Assembly (NCBI GenBank): GCA_023229505.1 | Contig: JALNZD010000023.1 | Location: 1 to 57,303, forward strand | Direction of reading: 5' to 3' | Origin: Bacteroidales bacterium | Lineage (GTDB): Bacteria; Bacteroidota; Bacteroidia; Bacteroidales; JAGOPY01 | DNA: 57,303 nucleotides | Part shown: one piece after another, positions 16,532-25,084 of the stretch | How positions within the stretch are numbered: the first letter of the stretch is position 1 | Layout of the letters: every line of letters starts with the position of its first letter | Notes under the pieces: generated by a model | Databases searched by the model: none | Seen by the model: the letters and a program-made list of their open reading frames with translations, nothing else | What the model was told of the DNA's origin: nothing | Translations under genes and position numbers: made by a program

Positions 16532-16836
16532 GATGCATCAATCCTTTTAGTATTTGTCCGGAAGAAGTTCAATATAAGCGGAAAATATAAAGAGTTTGAA
16601 AATTATTGTTTGATTTGGATTTCGCTCTTAAAATTACGGAATATAATCATGATCATGTATTTTTCTTTTCTAAAACATTATCTCCAAATTTCTTCTGTTG
16701 ATCCCTTCCGGGGAATTTTTGATTCTATGTTTGTTGCTTCTACAGTACTTTATCTGCTACGCAGAATTGGGAGGAGTTAATGTTAAGTTTTCGGATGTTG
16801 AATAGTGAATATTTAGAGTTTAAATATCAATGATTA
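16532..16836. other. Intergenic region without recognised gene
   Basis: About 305 nt of AT-rich DNA upstream of the beta-helix gene; its left part must hold that gene's promoter. No ORF with family features, no RNA fold and no copy of the dispersed repeats was recognised. Confidence 0.5.
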
Positions 16837-16937
16837 AATGCTGGAAAGAGAAATTACGGTTTTTGTAAATTTACGGGACCATAGACGGTTTTACATAGAA
16901 AAGACCATCGGACCTAAAAAGAAGAAAAATAAATAAA
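16837..16937 (+). pseudogene. M28 peptidase relic: promoter region fused to last codons
   Basis: Positions 16841-16886 match the region just upstream of the M28 gene (11764-11808: GCTGGAAAGAG...TTACGG...GACCATA). From about 16892 the sequence matches the last 45 nt of that gene (ACATAGAAAAGACCA...AAAAATAAATAA). The roughly 1.55 kb catalytic core is absent. The relic keeps the helical ORF downstream in the same arrangement, so transcription from the old peptidase promoter could still drive paralog B. Confidence 0.85.
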
Positions 16938-16991
16938 GCCGTTTCCATAAAAGAACTCAAGGAAGAGTTAAGGCAGCGTTCACCGAACGAG

Positions 16992-17411
16992 TTGCTTGAG
17001 CTATGCCTTCGGTTGTCGCGGTTCAAGAAGGAAAACAAGGAATTACTGACCTACCTGCTGTTTGATTCATCCGATGAACAGGCCTATATCGAAAGCGTAA
17101 AAAGAGAAGTGGACGAACAGTTTGAGCAAATAAACAGGACATCCTCATATTTCATCAAAAAGAGCATTCGGAAAATCCTGAGAAATATCAGGAAATACAT
17201 TCGCTATTCACAGAAAAAGGAGACAGAGGTTGAGCTGTTGATCTATTTTTGTTCCAAACTGAATCAATTCAAACCTCCGATTCATCACAATACAGCTCTG
17301 AATACCCTCTACGACAAACAAATAGCATCCATAAAGAATACGATGCTGTCCTTACACGAAGATCTGCAATACGATTACGGGAGGGAGCTGGAAGAACTGG
17401 TGAATAGGTGA
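16992..17411 (+). CDS. Helical charged protein of unknown function, paralog B (start unresolved)
   Basis: 139 residues from a TTG at 16992, but coding similarity to paralog A extends upstream through SIKELKEELRQRSP. The codon where a Met would be expected is GTT here and GTA in paralog A. Amino-acid identity with paralog A is high and many base differences are synonymous, indicating selection on the protein. Charged helices with Tyr-rich C-terminus (HEDLQYDYGRELEELV). It follows the peptidase relic, so it has outlived its neighbour's loss. No function is known to me. Confidence 0.75.
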   Translation: MLELCLRLSRFKKENKELLTYLLFDSSDEQAYIESVKREVDEQFEQINRTSSYFIKKSIRKILRNIRKYIRYSQKKETEVELLIYFCSKLNQFKPPIHHNTALNTLYDKQIASIKNTMLSLHEDLQYDYGRELEELVNR

Positions 17412-17494
17412 CTGGGTGACTGGGTAACTGGGTGGCAGATGAAAATGCACAAAACACGATGGGAAATTGAGGAAGGAACCTTGTATTCTAATCA

Positions 17495-17600
17495 GGCGAA
17501 ATCCCGATCAGACGATCAGGCGATATGCGATTTGTTTGTAAGATTTACTTCGAATATCGAATATCGAATATCGTCCGATCGCTCTTTCGCCCGATCTTAT
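17495..17600. repeat. Inverted-repeat element ATCAGGCGAAAT...ATTTCGCCCGAT type
   Basis: The left arm ATCAGGCGAAATCCCGATCA and the right arm CGTCCGATCGCTCTTTCGCC pair imperfectly (about 21 of 26 bases), with TCGAATA tandem units near the loop. Full copy also at 24467-24563, partial at about 23103-23140, collapsed at about 14894-14915. It follows the helical ORF paralog B. Confidence 0.75.
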
Positions 17601-17647
17601 GGCCCCGGCCGGCATAGAAAATTATAGATACTGATGAGTATAATCAA

Positions 17648-18427
17648 TCATTCGATATTAACGATCCCCATCTGGGTGATGTTCCCTGCTAAAACCACGA
17701 CACCTCCGATAGTTCTGTCGGAAAAACCGGGATTAGCGTAGAAAGTGACGTTATAAGTGCCTGGCATGGCAGTACCGATCAGAAATTCGCCTGTAACCGG
17801 GTCAATAAGCGTACCGGTTGTATCTGTATAGTTTAAAGCCTCAATATAATATGCACCTGCCGGAGGGCTGATCGTGCCCGCTATTGCGCCGACAGCCGTT
17901 TCCAGGTAACCTCTTACAACGGGTTTAAGCATGTATTTGCCATTGCCGGTCATATGAACTGAAACACTTACGTCAAAATCGATAATTAACCGATACAGGC
18001 CGCCTAATTCCAATGGTTGCGGATCCATTTTGATTTTGTAGCCGGATGTCTGGCCCGAAGGAGTTTCAAGCTCATAAGAGATGCCATCTACAACTACCGT
18101 ATTGTTCGTGCCAAGGATAAGGCGTAATTCACTCATCATGCCCGGGGTTATTGATGTATCGCCGATCAGGAGCATGGTGTTTCCATTGGTGAATTCCTGG
18201 AGGTTGTAAACACCGGGTTGCTCAACCGGAAATTCAACCCAACCATTGCCCATGTTAGCTTCCATATAAAGTACTTCCACATTCACAGCATCATAACCAG
18301 AAGTTGCATCAACCAGTTTCACAGAAAATACCGGGTTGGTTGCCGGATCATTGGTATTGTTGTTTTTGTCGCATGCGGTCAGGACGGCTAATATGGCGAG
18401 GATAATAAGAATGCTTAATTTTTTCAT
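17648..18427 (-). CDS. DUF4382 family lipoprotein
   Basis: 259 residues. Lipoprotein signal with lipobox LTAC (C19) followed by an Asn/Asp-rich stretch. DUF4382 domain about residues 30-185 (FSVKLVDATSGYDAVNVEVLYMEAN ... LIIDFDVSVSVHMTGNGKYMLKPVVR), typical of Bacteroidota envelope lipoproteins of unknown role. The C-terminal 70 residues resemble a carboxypeptidase-regulatory-like beta sandwich (IAGTISPPAGAYYIEAL ... GTYNVTFYANPG). Single gene; its promoter lies in the gap shared divergently with the RRM gene. Confidence 0.85.
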   Translation of the reverse strand: MKKLSILIILAILAVLTACDKNNNTNDPATNPVFSVKLVDATSGYDAVNVEVLYMEANMGNGWVEFPVEQPGVYNLQEFTNGNTMLLIGDTSITPGMMSELRLILGTNNTVVVDGISYELETPSGQTSGYKIKMDPQPLELGGLYRLIIDFDVSVSVHMTGNGKYMLKPVVRGYLETAVGAIAGTISPPAGAYYIEALNYTDTTGTLIDPVTGEFLIGTAMPGTYNVTFYANPGFSDRTIGGVVVLAGNITQMGIVNIE

Positions 18428-18700
18428 TTTGATTATTTTATTAATTGAATAAATTTTCAGATGGCAAAATTACGTCTGTGTGTCATATTAACTGTTACAC
18501 AATTAAAGGAAAGAGTTACATCTTTCACATATGCGAAACACTATGAACGATTGCGAAAGGAAAACTCCTTCTGAAATCGTGTATCGTGTTTTGTGCATCA
18601 TGCATTTAAACCTGCTGCATCAATCTTTTAAAAAGTGAAATTTTGTGACCTGGCGTTTCGGTTTATCTTACCCCTTTAATATTTATTTTTGTCAAAATGT
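18428..18700. other. Divergent intergenic region
   Basis: AT-rich gap between the divergent DUF4382 and RRM genes. It contains a partial copy of the ACGATGG/GTGTATCGTGTTTTGTGCATC words seen near the ATPase repeats. No gene recognised; the RRM promoter begins at its right edge. Confidence 0.5.
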
Positions 18701-18729
18701 TTTGATAATCAATTATTTATTTACCTTTG
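18701..18729 (+). promoter_or_regulatory. Bacteroidota-type promoter of the RRM gene
   Basis: TTTG at 18701-18704, 17 nt, then TACCTTTG at 18722-18729, matching the phylum's -33 TTTG / -7 TAnnTTTG consensus. It predicts a transcript start near 18736 and a pyrimidine-rich leader of about 90 nt before the ATG at 18827. Confidence 0.7.
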
Positions 18730-18826
18730 CTGCGTTCAAAATTATATTGATTCGCACTTCCTTCCAAAGATTTGCTTTCCTTACAGTTTTCAACTTCTAT
18801 TTATTTATCAATTTTATTTTTTAATT

Positions 18827-19111
18827 ATGAACATTTTTGTTGCAAAGTTAAGTTCATCCACAACCAGTGATGACTTAAAGACTTTATTTGAAGAGTATGG
18901 CGAAGTTACTTCGGCTGCCGTGATCAATGACCGTATGACCGGTCATTCCAAGAAATTCGGATTCGTAGAGATGAAGAATGATGACGAAGCGAACAAAGCC
19001 ATTAAAGAACTGGACAGCTGCGAATATGACCACGCTGAAATCGTTGTCAAACAAGCCAGGCCCAGAAGTGAATCACCAAGAAGAGAAGAACGTTATTCTA
19101 ATTATCGTTAA
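18827..19111 (+). CDS. RRM-domain RNA-binding protein
   Basis: 94 residues, a single RNA recognition motif: RNP2 IFVAKL at residues 3-8 and RNP1 KKFGFVEM about 43-50, then a short Arg/Ser/Glu tail (ARPRSESPRREERYSNYR). Such short RRM proteins are common in Bacteroidota and cyanobacteria, where they bind mRNA and are often cold-induced. The start is the ATG giving MNIFVAKL; the longer upstream frame would cross the promoter and leader and is rejected. Followed by a strong terminator, so monocistronic. Confidence 0.92.
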   Translation: MNIFVAKLSSSTTSDDLKTLFEEYGEVTSAAVINDRMTGHSKKFGFVEMKNDDEANKAIKELDSCEYDHAEIVVKQARPRSESPRREERYSNYR

Positions 19112-19147
19112 AATATTCGTCTTACTGATTACTTCATGTAAAAGTTA

Positions 19148-19183
19148 GAGGATGCCGGAAAATTCCGGTATCCTCTTTTTTTT
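19148..19183 (+). terminator. Rho-independent terminator of the RRM gene
   Basis: GAGGATGCCGGAA (19148-19160) pairs with TTCCGGTATCCTC (19163-19175), with one G-T pair and a 2-nt loop, followed directly by eight T residues. It lies 37 nt after the RRM stop codon. Confidence 0.93.
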
Positions 19184-19263
19184 GTGATAAAGAAACTCGA
19201 TACTGGATTAAAGAAGGAAGGTAAAATTGCGTACCTTTAAAGGTCGATTATAACCAATTCATT

Positions 19264-21498
19264 ATGAGAAGATTTATCACTCTTATCTTCTTCCTGTTTG
19301 CACTATCCGAAATATTCGGGCAACGACCTTCAATAGCTCTTACTTTTTCAGCCGTCAACAATACAGATTGGGTTCAGCTTGACAGTATCAGGGTCATGAA
19401 CCGAACCCAGGGTGGAGACACTGTGTTATATTACCCAGATACCGTCCTGGTACTGGATTACGAGGTGGGTATACCCGAAGTTAACAATGCTGACAAGGGT
19501 TTCAAGGTGTTCCAAAACTACCCCAACCCCACTGCAGATCAGACTACCATCAACCTGTACGTGCCTTCAAAGGACTTAGTGAGCATGACCATAACGGATG
19601 TGCTTGGTCGTGTGATCATCCGGTTGGAACGGGTACTTGATGAAGGGCTACACTCCTTTAGATTAACTCCCGGTGACGGAAGTATATTCTTCTTCACGGC
19701 ACAGTGGAGGGGAAAAAACAGCAGCATAAAAATCCTCTGCACTGGGATATTGACATATAAGGCAGGTTCACTTGAATACCGGGGAACTCAAAATTCATCA
19801 ACAAAATTAAAAGCATCTGAAGATCTTCAAAGCTTTGATTTCAGTATCGGAGATGAATTGCTCTACATTGGTTATACTTATACTACTCAATCCGGCATAT
19901 GGGATGCACCTGAAGACAGCCAATCTTACACCTTCCAGTTCGCAACCAATATACCCTGTCCAGGGACACCGACAGTAGAATATGGAGGACAATTTTATAA
20001 TACGATACAGATATTCAGTCAATGTTGGATGAAGGAGGACTTGAACGTTGGGACGATGATTCCAGGACAACAGGAAATGGCAGATGACGGAATCATTGAA
20101 AAATACTGTTATAACAACCAGCAAGATAGCTGCACAAAGTATGGTGGTTTATATCAATGGAATGAAATGATGCAATACATTACACAGCAAGGCGCACGGG
20201 GCATTTGTGCACAGGGATGGCATATCCCTGCAGATGAGGAATGGAAAGTTTTAGAAGGGGCTGTTGACAGTCAATTTGGAATTGGAGATCCGGAGTGGGA
20301 TTCTAACTATACTTATCGTGGTTTTGATGCCGGTACAAGATTGAAAACTACCAGTGGTTGGGAAAATAATGGAAACGGGACTGATTTTTTTGGTTTTTCA
20401 GCTCTGCCGGGTGGCATGGGCGGTGCTGGTTGGTTCGACGCCATTGGATACGTCGTCAACTGGTGGTCATCTACTGACGGTGGGGATACCTTTTCATGGG
20501 GTCGTGGTCTCATTTTCAACAGTCCGGAAGTAGACCGGGAGAATTACTTCTGGAAATGGGGTCACAGTGTACGTTGCTTAAGGGATGAAGTTTATATTGC
20601 TCCTCTTACATTAACCTTCACCGCTCTCAATAATGCTTCTTATGTCCGGCTTGACAGCATAAAAGTTATGAATCGCACGCAGGAGTTTAATACTACGATC
20701 TTTTGGTCAGACACGACACTTGTTTTAAAATCAGATCTGCCTTACAATGTAGGTGATGAACTGCTCCTGATCGGTTATTCAGACACGCTTGAGTCAGGGA
20801 TACTTGATAGTCCTTTGGAAAGTGAAAACTACACTTTTCAGTTCGCCACCAACATCCCCTGCCCGGGAACACCAACGGTTGAATACGAGGGACAGATTTA
20901 TAACACTATCCAAATTTTCAGTCAGTGCTGGCTGAAAGAGAACCTGAATGTAGGAGTGATGATCCCGGCAAACGTCGATCAATGGGACAATGGAATAATA
21001 GAAAAGTACTGTTATAACAATGAACCTGACAGTTGCATAAAATATGGAGGTTTTTATCAATGGAGAGAAATGATGAAGTACGCTGAACCACCGGGAGTAC
21101 AGGGTATTTGTCCTCCCGGGTGGCACATCCCCACAGATAATGAATGGAAAATCCTGGAAGGTTCAGCAGATAGCTATTATCCAATAGGAGATCCTGAATG
21201 GGATATCAGAATAGCCTGGCGTGGTTATGATGCCGGAACAAACCTGAAAACCATTAGTGGCTGGTATGAAAATGGAAACGGCACTGACTTGTACGGCTTT
21301 TCGGGACTTGCTAGCGGATGGAAAGAAGGGTCCGGCTTCTCCGATCTTGGCTATAACACCAGTTGGTGGACCTCTACAGGACACTTTGCCCACGAGGCAT
21401 GGATCCGTTCCCTGCACTATTCTTTTCCGGAAATATACCAGGTTAGTGGCAATTGGGGTTACTTCGCTTTCAGTGTCCGCTGCCTGAAAGACGATTGA
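19264..21498 (+). CDS. Secreted protein with two FISUMP domains
   Basis: 744 residues; signal peptide about 1-19 (MRRFITLIFFLFALSEIFG). Two copies of the Fibrobacter succinogenes major paralogous domain (FISUMP), about residues 230-440 and 530-744. Each copy has CPGTPTVEY(G/E)GQ, QCW(M/L)KE(D/N)LNVG, GGLYQW or GGFYQW, GWHIP and SVRCL(R/K)D. Each is preceded by a beta module with LDSI(R/K)VMNRTQ. Residues about 74-159 look like a T9SS sorting domain (YPNPTADQTTINLYVP), yet lie near the N-terminus, where they cannot act as a C-terminal signal. The actual C-terminus has no sorting motif. Probably envelope-associated; function unknown. Confidence 0.85.
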   Translation: MRRFITLIFFLFALSEIFGQRPSIALTFSAVNNTDWVQLDSIRVMNRTQGGDTVLYYPDTVLVLDYEVGIPEVNNADKGFKVFQNYPNPTADQTTINLYVPSKDLVSMTITDVLGRVIIRLERVLDEGLHSFRLTPGDGSIFFFTAQWRGKNSSIKILCTGILTYKAGSLEYRGTQNSSTKLKASEDLQSFDFSIGDELLYIGYTYTTQSGIWDAPEDSQSYTFQFATNIPCPGTPTVEYGGQFYNTIQIFSQCWMKEDLNVGTMIPGQQEMADDGIIEKYCYNNQQDSCTKYGGLYQWNEMMQYITQQGARGICAQGWHIPADEEWKVLEGAVDSQFGIGDPEWDSNYTYRGFDAGTRLKTTSGWENNGNGTDFFGFSALPGGMGGAGWFDAIGYVVNWWSSTDGGDTFSWGRGLIFNSPEVDRENYFWKWGHSVRCLRDEVYIAPLTLTFTALNNASYVRLDSIKVMNRTQEFNTTIFWSDTTLVLKSDLPYNVGDELLLIGYSDTLESGILDSPLESENYTFQFATNIPCPGTPTVEYEGQIYNTIQIFSQCWLKENLNVGVMIPANVDQWDNGIIEKYCYNNEPDSCIKYGGFYQWREMMKYAEPPGVQGICPPGWHIPTDNEWKILEGSADSYYPIGDPEWDIRIAWRGYDAGTNLKTISGWYENGNGTDLYGFSGLASGWKEGSGFSDLGYNTSWWTSTGHFAHEAWIRSLHYSFPEIYQVSGNWGYFAFSVRCLKDD

Positions 21499-21578
21499 AA
21501 CTACCCGTAGCTTGATATCTCAATGACGGTCTTGCTCTTTGTTGTAAATTATAAAAAGATGGATCAAACCAAAGAACC

Positions 21579-22880
21579 ATGAATAAATACTCTCTCGTCT
21601 TATTCATCCTGGTAATAATCCGGGTGGACACCCAAGCCCAATCCTGCCTTCCTGAAGGTATTACTTTTACTACCCAGGCACAGGTTGACAGTTTTCAGGT
21701 GAATTATCCAAACTGCTCCCAGATTGAAGGGGATGTTACAATTGGTCAATGGGATATCGAAATCAATATCACTCACCTGAACGGTTTGAGTGTATTGAAT
21801 TCCATCGGTGGTACTCTTAAAATCTGGTATACCGATTCATTGACCAGCCTGACAGGGTTGGAGGGATTGACTTTCATTGGTGGGGGGCTTTCAATTTCTG
21901 TTAACGATGCCTTGACCAGCCTGTCTGGGCTGAACAATGTGACTTCCATACACAACGAAATTGAAATCGATAATAACGCTGCTCTGACCAGTTTAACAGG
22001 GCTGAATAATGTAACATCCGTCGGAGGCTACATTCATATCCAAATCAATCCTGTTCTTACGAGTTTAACAGGGCTGGATAATGTCACTTCCATCGGAGGA
22101 TCCCTTTGGATTCTTCACAATCCTGTTCTAACAAATTTAGAACCACTGCATAAAGTAGATTCAATCATGGATTTTCTTTGGATTTATTCAAATAACGCTC
22201 TTACCAGCCTGGAAGGATTGGAAAATATTACTTACGTCGGTGAAGATCTTTCGATCTCTGGGAACCCATTACTGACCAGCATGACGGGGCTGGAGGGTTT
22301 GACTTTCATAGGGGGTATAATTGTTCTCGATGATAACATTGCCCTGACTAGTATAACGAGCTTGGCTAATGTGACTTCGATCGGGGGAAGGATTGAGTTT
22401 GATGGAAACTGGACCCTGACCAGTTTGATCGGATTGGACAACATAAGTGCTGGATCTATCACAGGTATTAATATCATAAATAACTATGCTCTATCAACCT
22501 GCGAAGTACAAAGCATTTGCGATTATTTAGCCATCCCAAACGGATTCGTTCAATTCTACAACAACGCCACAGGTTGCAACAGCCAGGAAGAAGTTGAAAC
22601 CGCTTGCCTGAATGGCGTGGACGAAACTACTATCCCAGATAACCAGATCAAAATTTTCCCCAACCCCTCTTCCACTTCTATCACTCTATCATTGCCTTCC
22701 ACCATCACCGTCAATAGCACAACCTTATCAATACGCAATGTCAGCGCCCAGCAGGTCTTATCGCGCTGCATAACCGAGCCCATAACGATTCTGGATATCG
22801 GCACGCTGCCCCGTGGCGTTTATATTGTGAAAATAACGGATAACAGTACCGTGGAATTTGGGAAGTTTGTTAAGCAGTAA
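21579..22880 (+). CDS. Leucine-rich-repeat-like T9SS secreted protein
   Basis: 433 residues; signal peptide about 1-20 (YSLVLFILVIIRVDTQAQ). Residues about 60-300 are seven or more receptor-L/LRR-like repeats of about 23-25 residues (LTSLTGLNNVTSVGG, LTSLTGLDNVTSIGG, LTSMTGLEGLTFIGG). A Cys-containing cap follows (CEVQSICDYLAIP), then a C-terminal T9SS type A sorting domain (IKIFPNPSSTSITLSLP ... LPRGVYIVKI ... GKFVKQ). Expected at the cell surface for protein-protein or glycan contact. It follows the FISUMP gene by 80 nt on the same strand, possibly one unit. Confidence 0.85.
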   Translation: MNKYSLVLFILVIIRVDTQAQSCLPEGITFTTQAQVDSFQVNYPNCSQIEGDVTIGQWDIEINITHLNGLSVLNSIGGTLKIWYTDSLTSLTGLEGLTFIGGGLSISVNDALTSLSGLNNVTSIHNEIEIDNNAALTSLTGLNNVTSVGGYIHIQINPVLTSLTGLDNVTSIGGSLWILHNPVLTNLEPLHKVDSIMDFLWIYSNNALTSLEGLENITYVGEDLSISGNPLLTSMTGLEGLTFIGGIIVLDDNIALTSITSLANVTSIGGRIEFDGNWTLTSLIGLDNISAGSITGINIINNYALSTCEVQSICDYLAIPNGFVQFYNNATGCNSQEEVETACLNGVDETTIPDNQIKIFPNPSSTSITLSLPSTITVNSTTLSIRNVSAQQVLSRCITEPITILDIGTLPRGVYIVKITDNSTVEFGKFVKQ

Positions 22881-22900
22881 AATTTTTATATCTTTCAGCC

Positions 22901-22992
22901 ACCAAAGCACGAAAGCACTAAAACCCACCAAAGTTTGCTGGTCGATTAGTCTTTTTTAGTGAAATTTGGTGCCTCGGTGCTTTAGTGGCTGT
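22901..22992. repeat. Inverted repeat of CCACCAAAGCAC words
   Basis: The left arm AGCCACCAAAGCACGAAAGC and the right arm GTGCCTCGGTGCTTTAGTGG pair at about 19 of 23 positions. It lies about 20 nt past the stop of the LRR gene and may terminate it. A sibling built from the same words is at 36864-36957. Confidence 0.75.
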
Positions 22993-23187
22993 TATTTGAT
23001 ACTACAAGAAATGCACGAAACAAGAAACTCGAATCTCGATTAACGAAGGAAATTTTAATGCCCGATACTGGTAACTTGATTAACGAAGGAATCCTTATTT
23101 TAATCAGACGAAATCCCGATCAGACGATCAGGCGATATGCGTTTTTTCCTTCATTTTATCGTGTATAGAGTTTCCAGCATCGTGCAT
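22993..23187. repeat. Intergenic patchwork with partial tRNA-linked repeat
   Basis: No gene. It contains TCGATTAACGAAGGA words in tandem and a partial copy (about 23103-23140) of the ATCAGGCGAAATCCC element that is complete at 24467 and 17495. Confidence 0.6.
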
Positions 23188-24315
23188 TTAAAACCGCTGC
23201 ATCCATCTCCTGAAAAGAACATCATAAACGCTGTAAAACATCCGCCCCTCAGGATTATAATCGGAATAAATCATTTCTTTGGAAAGCAATGCATGTAGTG
23301 AGCGTAAAACTGTAGCGGAACTTCCCAGGACGTATTTCGAAATAAAATCTTTGGATGTAGGGGAATACACCTCACCTTCATGAGCAATGGACTTTAAAAG
23401 GAACCATTGTTGTTTTGTCAGCAAATCCCGGTATTTAAAAAAGATGATCTCTTCCTCTTGCAGCAACCTGGCCGCTTCATCCTTCCAGGTTTCAGTGATG
23501 ATTATCTGTGTATCCATTGCATAGACACGGTTGCACAGCAGCTGAACATAGTATGTATGAACGTCAGTCCAGTCAAGAATTTCATTAATCACTTCAGCGC
23601 TGATCTGCTTTCCGGCCTTTTGAAAGTGATCGCTAATAAAAGTGGAATATTGTTCACGACTGATCTTTCCGATCTTAAGAAAACCGGCACTCTGGAAAAA
23701 AGGACGGGAAGGGTCTGCGAACAACTCTGTCATCAGGTGCTGTTGACTTCCGGCAAATATGAACCGGACATTGTTGAGTGATTGAATAATGCTTCTGAGC
23801 CATGAATCGGTATTTTTTTCAGGATATTGAAGAATCTGCTGAAATTCATCAATAGCAACGACCACCTTCTGCGGAAAATTCTCAAGGTATTGGAAAACGG
23901 AAGCAATATTCCGGGTGGTTTCGCCCGGTCTGACATCGAAGGTAACCTGCGGATGCCCCGATAACGGATCATAAGTGATGACAGGTCTGAGGGATTTGAT
24001 AAAATCGAGGATTTTCTTACCAGGCGTTGATTTCTCAGGGATAGTATTAAATACTGATGATGCCAGAACATTCAGAAACTCATTCAGGTTTTCGGTCGGA
24101 AGGATGTCAATATAGATCCCTGTCTGGTCCGGAGGTAAATTGGCCAAAACGTGCTTTATCAGGCCGGTTTTACCGATTCTCCGGATTGATGTCAGGGTGG
24201 TTGAACGGCCATTTGATATGTTATCCAGCAAGGTTTGAGCCTCATCTTCCCTGTCGCAAAAATAATTGCGCCCATGGTAACCGGTCGTTATAAAAGGATT
24301 TGAAAGAGATGTCAT
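23188..24315 (-). CDS. AAA-type ATPase with C-terminal winged-helix-like domain
   Basis: 375 residues, the full-length version of the deleted copy at 14481. N-terminal NPFITTGYHGRNYFCDRE (box I of the archaeal-type/STAND-like ATPases), Walker A about TSIRRIGKTGLIKH (residues 41-54), Walker B VVVAIDEFQQIL (about 150-161) and the sensor RFIFAGSQQHLM. The C-terminal 80 residues form a winged-helix-like segment (LLTKQQWFLLKSIAHEGEVY ... LRSLHALLSKEMI). These ATPases are widespread and multicopy in Bacteroidota; function unknown, with DNA-related or defence-related proposals. The leader and an adjacent inverted element link it to the tRNA-Arg gene. Confidence 0.85.
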   Translation of the reverse strand: MTSLSNPFITTGYHGRNYFCDREDEAQTLLDNISNGRSTTLTSIRRIGKTGLIKHVLANLPPDQTGIYIDILPTENLNEFLNVLASSVFNTIPEKSTPGKKILDFIKSLRPVITYDPLSGHPQVTFDVRPGETTRNIASVFQYLENFPQKVVVAIDEFQQILQYPEKNTDSWLRSIIQSLNNVRFIFAGSQQHLMTELFADPSRPFFQSAGFLKIGKISREQYSTFISDHFQKAGKQISAEVINEILDWTDVHTYYVQLLCNRVYAMDTQIIITETWKDEAARLLQEEEIIFFKYRDLLTKQQWFLLKSIAHEGEVYSPTSKDFISKYVLGSSATVLRSLHALLSKEMIYSDYNPEGRMFYSVYDVLFRRWMQRF

Positions 24316-24466
24316 TGCCTGGTTTTAATTTTGTATCACAAATTGTAACTTACAAAATGTAATTTACAATTTGCAAATATACAAATACCTGGTCGAAAAG
24401 CAAGGATTTTAAACGAAAATGGACGAAACACGATGGGAAATTGGGGAAGGAACCTTTTATTCTATC

Positions 24467-24563
24467 AGGCGAAATCCCGATCAGACGATCAGGCGATATG
24501 CGATTTGTTTGAGAGATTCATTTCGAATATCGAATATCGTCCGATCGCTCTTTCGCCCGATCT
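24467..24563. repeat. Inverted-repeat element next to tRNA-Arg
   Basis: Complete copy of the ATCAGGCGAAATCCCGATCA / CGTCCGATCGCTCTTTCGCC inverted element with TCGAATA units in the middle, ending just after the tRNA 3' end. It would form a long hairpin in a read-through tRNA transcript. Confidence 0.75.
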
Positions 24564-24565
24564 TG

Positions 24566-24637
24566 TAGCCCCACCAGGAATCGAACCTGAATCTAAAGTT
24601 TAGGAAACTTCCGTTCTATCCGTTGAACTATAGGGCC
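24566..24637 (-). tRNA. tRNA-Arg (anticodon CCT)
   Basis: 72-nt cloverleaf on the minus strand. Acceptor GGCCCTA pairs with TGGGGCT; D-arm GTTC/GAAC; anticodon arm GAAGT-TTCCTAA-ACTTT with CCT at the anticodon; T-arm TCAGG-TTCGATT-CCTGG; discriminator A. It reads AGG codons. CCA is not encoded. Its last 24 nt are repeated at 14916-14939. Confidence 0.95.
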
Positions 24638-24642
24638 GAAAT

Positions 24643-24787
24643 GTCAGTTTTGAGTTTTAAGTTTTGAGTTTTGAGTTAGGGACTTATTTACTAATAACCC
24701 TCAAATAGGCTGTAAAATTAATCAATTTTATAAAATTCCCGCATTTAACCCACAAAACATAAAAACTCAGAACTCAGAACTCTTAAG
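24643..24787. repeat. Inverted word repeat (GTTTTGAG / CTCAGAAC)
   Basis: Tandem GTTTTGAGTTTTAAG units at 24649-24677 face CATAAAAACTCAGAACTCAG units at 24758-24783. It lies downstream of the 98-residue protein gene on the minus strand and before the tRNA, so a terminator role is plausible. Confidence 0.7.
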
Positions 24788-25084
24788 TCAGATCAGCCAG
24801 ATCAGAATGACTGTTACCGCCGCTATCGATAAGAGGATGTAAATTACTTTCCGCTCATGGCGCAATAGTAGCTCACATTCGGCAACCTTTTGGTTTGCCA
24901 GGTCCTTGTCCACATCAAGCTTTGCTGCATCTTTGTAATACTTGACAGCATTGCGGTAGATTTCGATCTTGAAGAAATCGTCACCGTTATACATCAGCTC
25001 ACGGAATTGCTTTTCGGCAGGACTGATGCTTTCGTCGGTTTCGTGATGTCCCATATGAATGAAGCTTTGTATGATTAAACTCAT
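24788..25084 (-). CDS. Small tail-anchored membrane protein of unknown function
   Basis: 98 residues. A cytosolic helical part with a TPR-like pair of helices (AVKYYKDAAKLDVDKDLANQ) is followed by a C-terminal transmembrane helix (YILLSIAAVTVILIWLI). The start ATG overlaps the metG stop (ATGA), so it is translationally coupled to methionyl-tRNA synthetase. This conserved arrangement is suggestive but the role is not known to me. Confidence 0.75.
   Translation of the reverse strand: MSLIIQSFIHMGHHETDESISPAEKQFRELMYNGDDFFKIEIYRNAVKYYKDAAKLDVDKDLANQKVAECELLLRHERKVIYILLSIAAVTVILIWLI

Noticed and set aside
17439..17627. 62-codon plus-strand frame in the repeat after the helical ORF
   Set aside because: It lies wholly in the inverted repeat element and has related but frame-broken copies at 14850 and 24420.
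14481..24637. Prophage or integrative element with tRNA attachment site
   Set aside because: A tRNA 3' fragment and duplicated flanks exist, but there is no integrase, relaxase, phage structural or replication gene in the interval.
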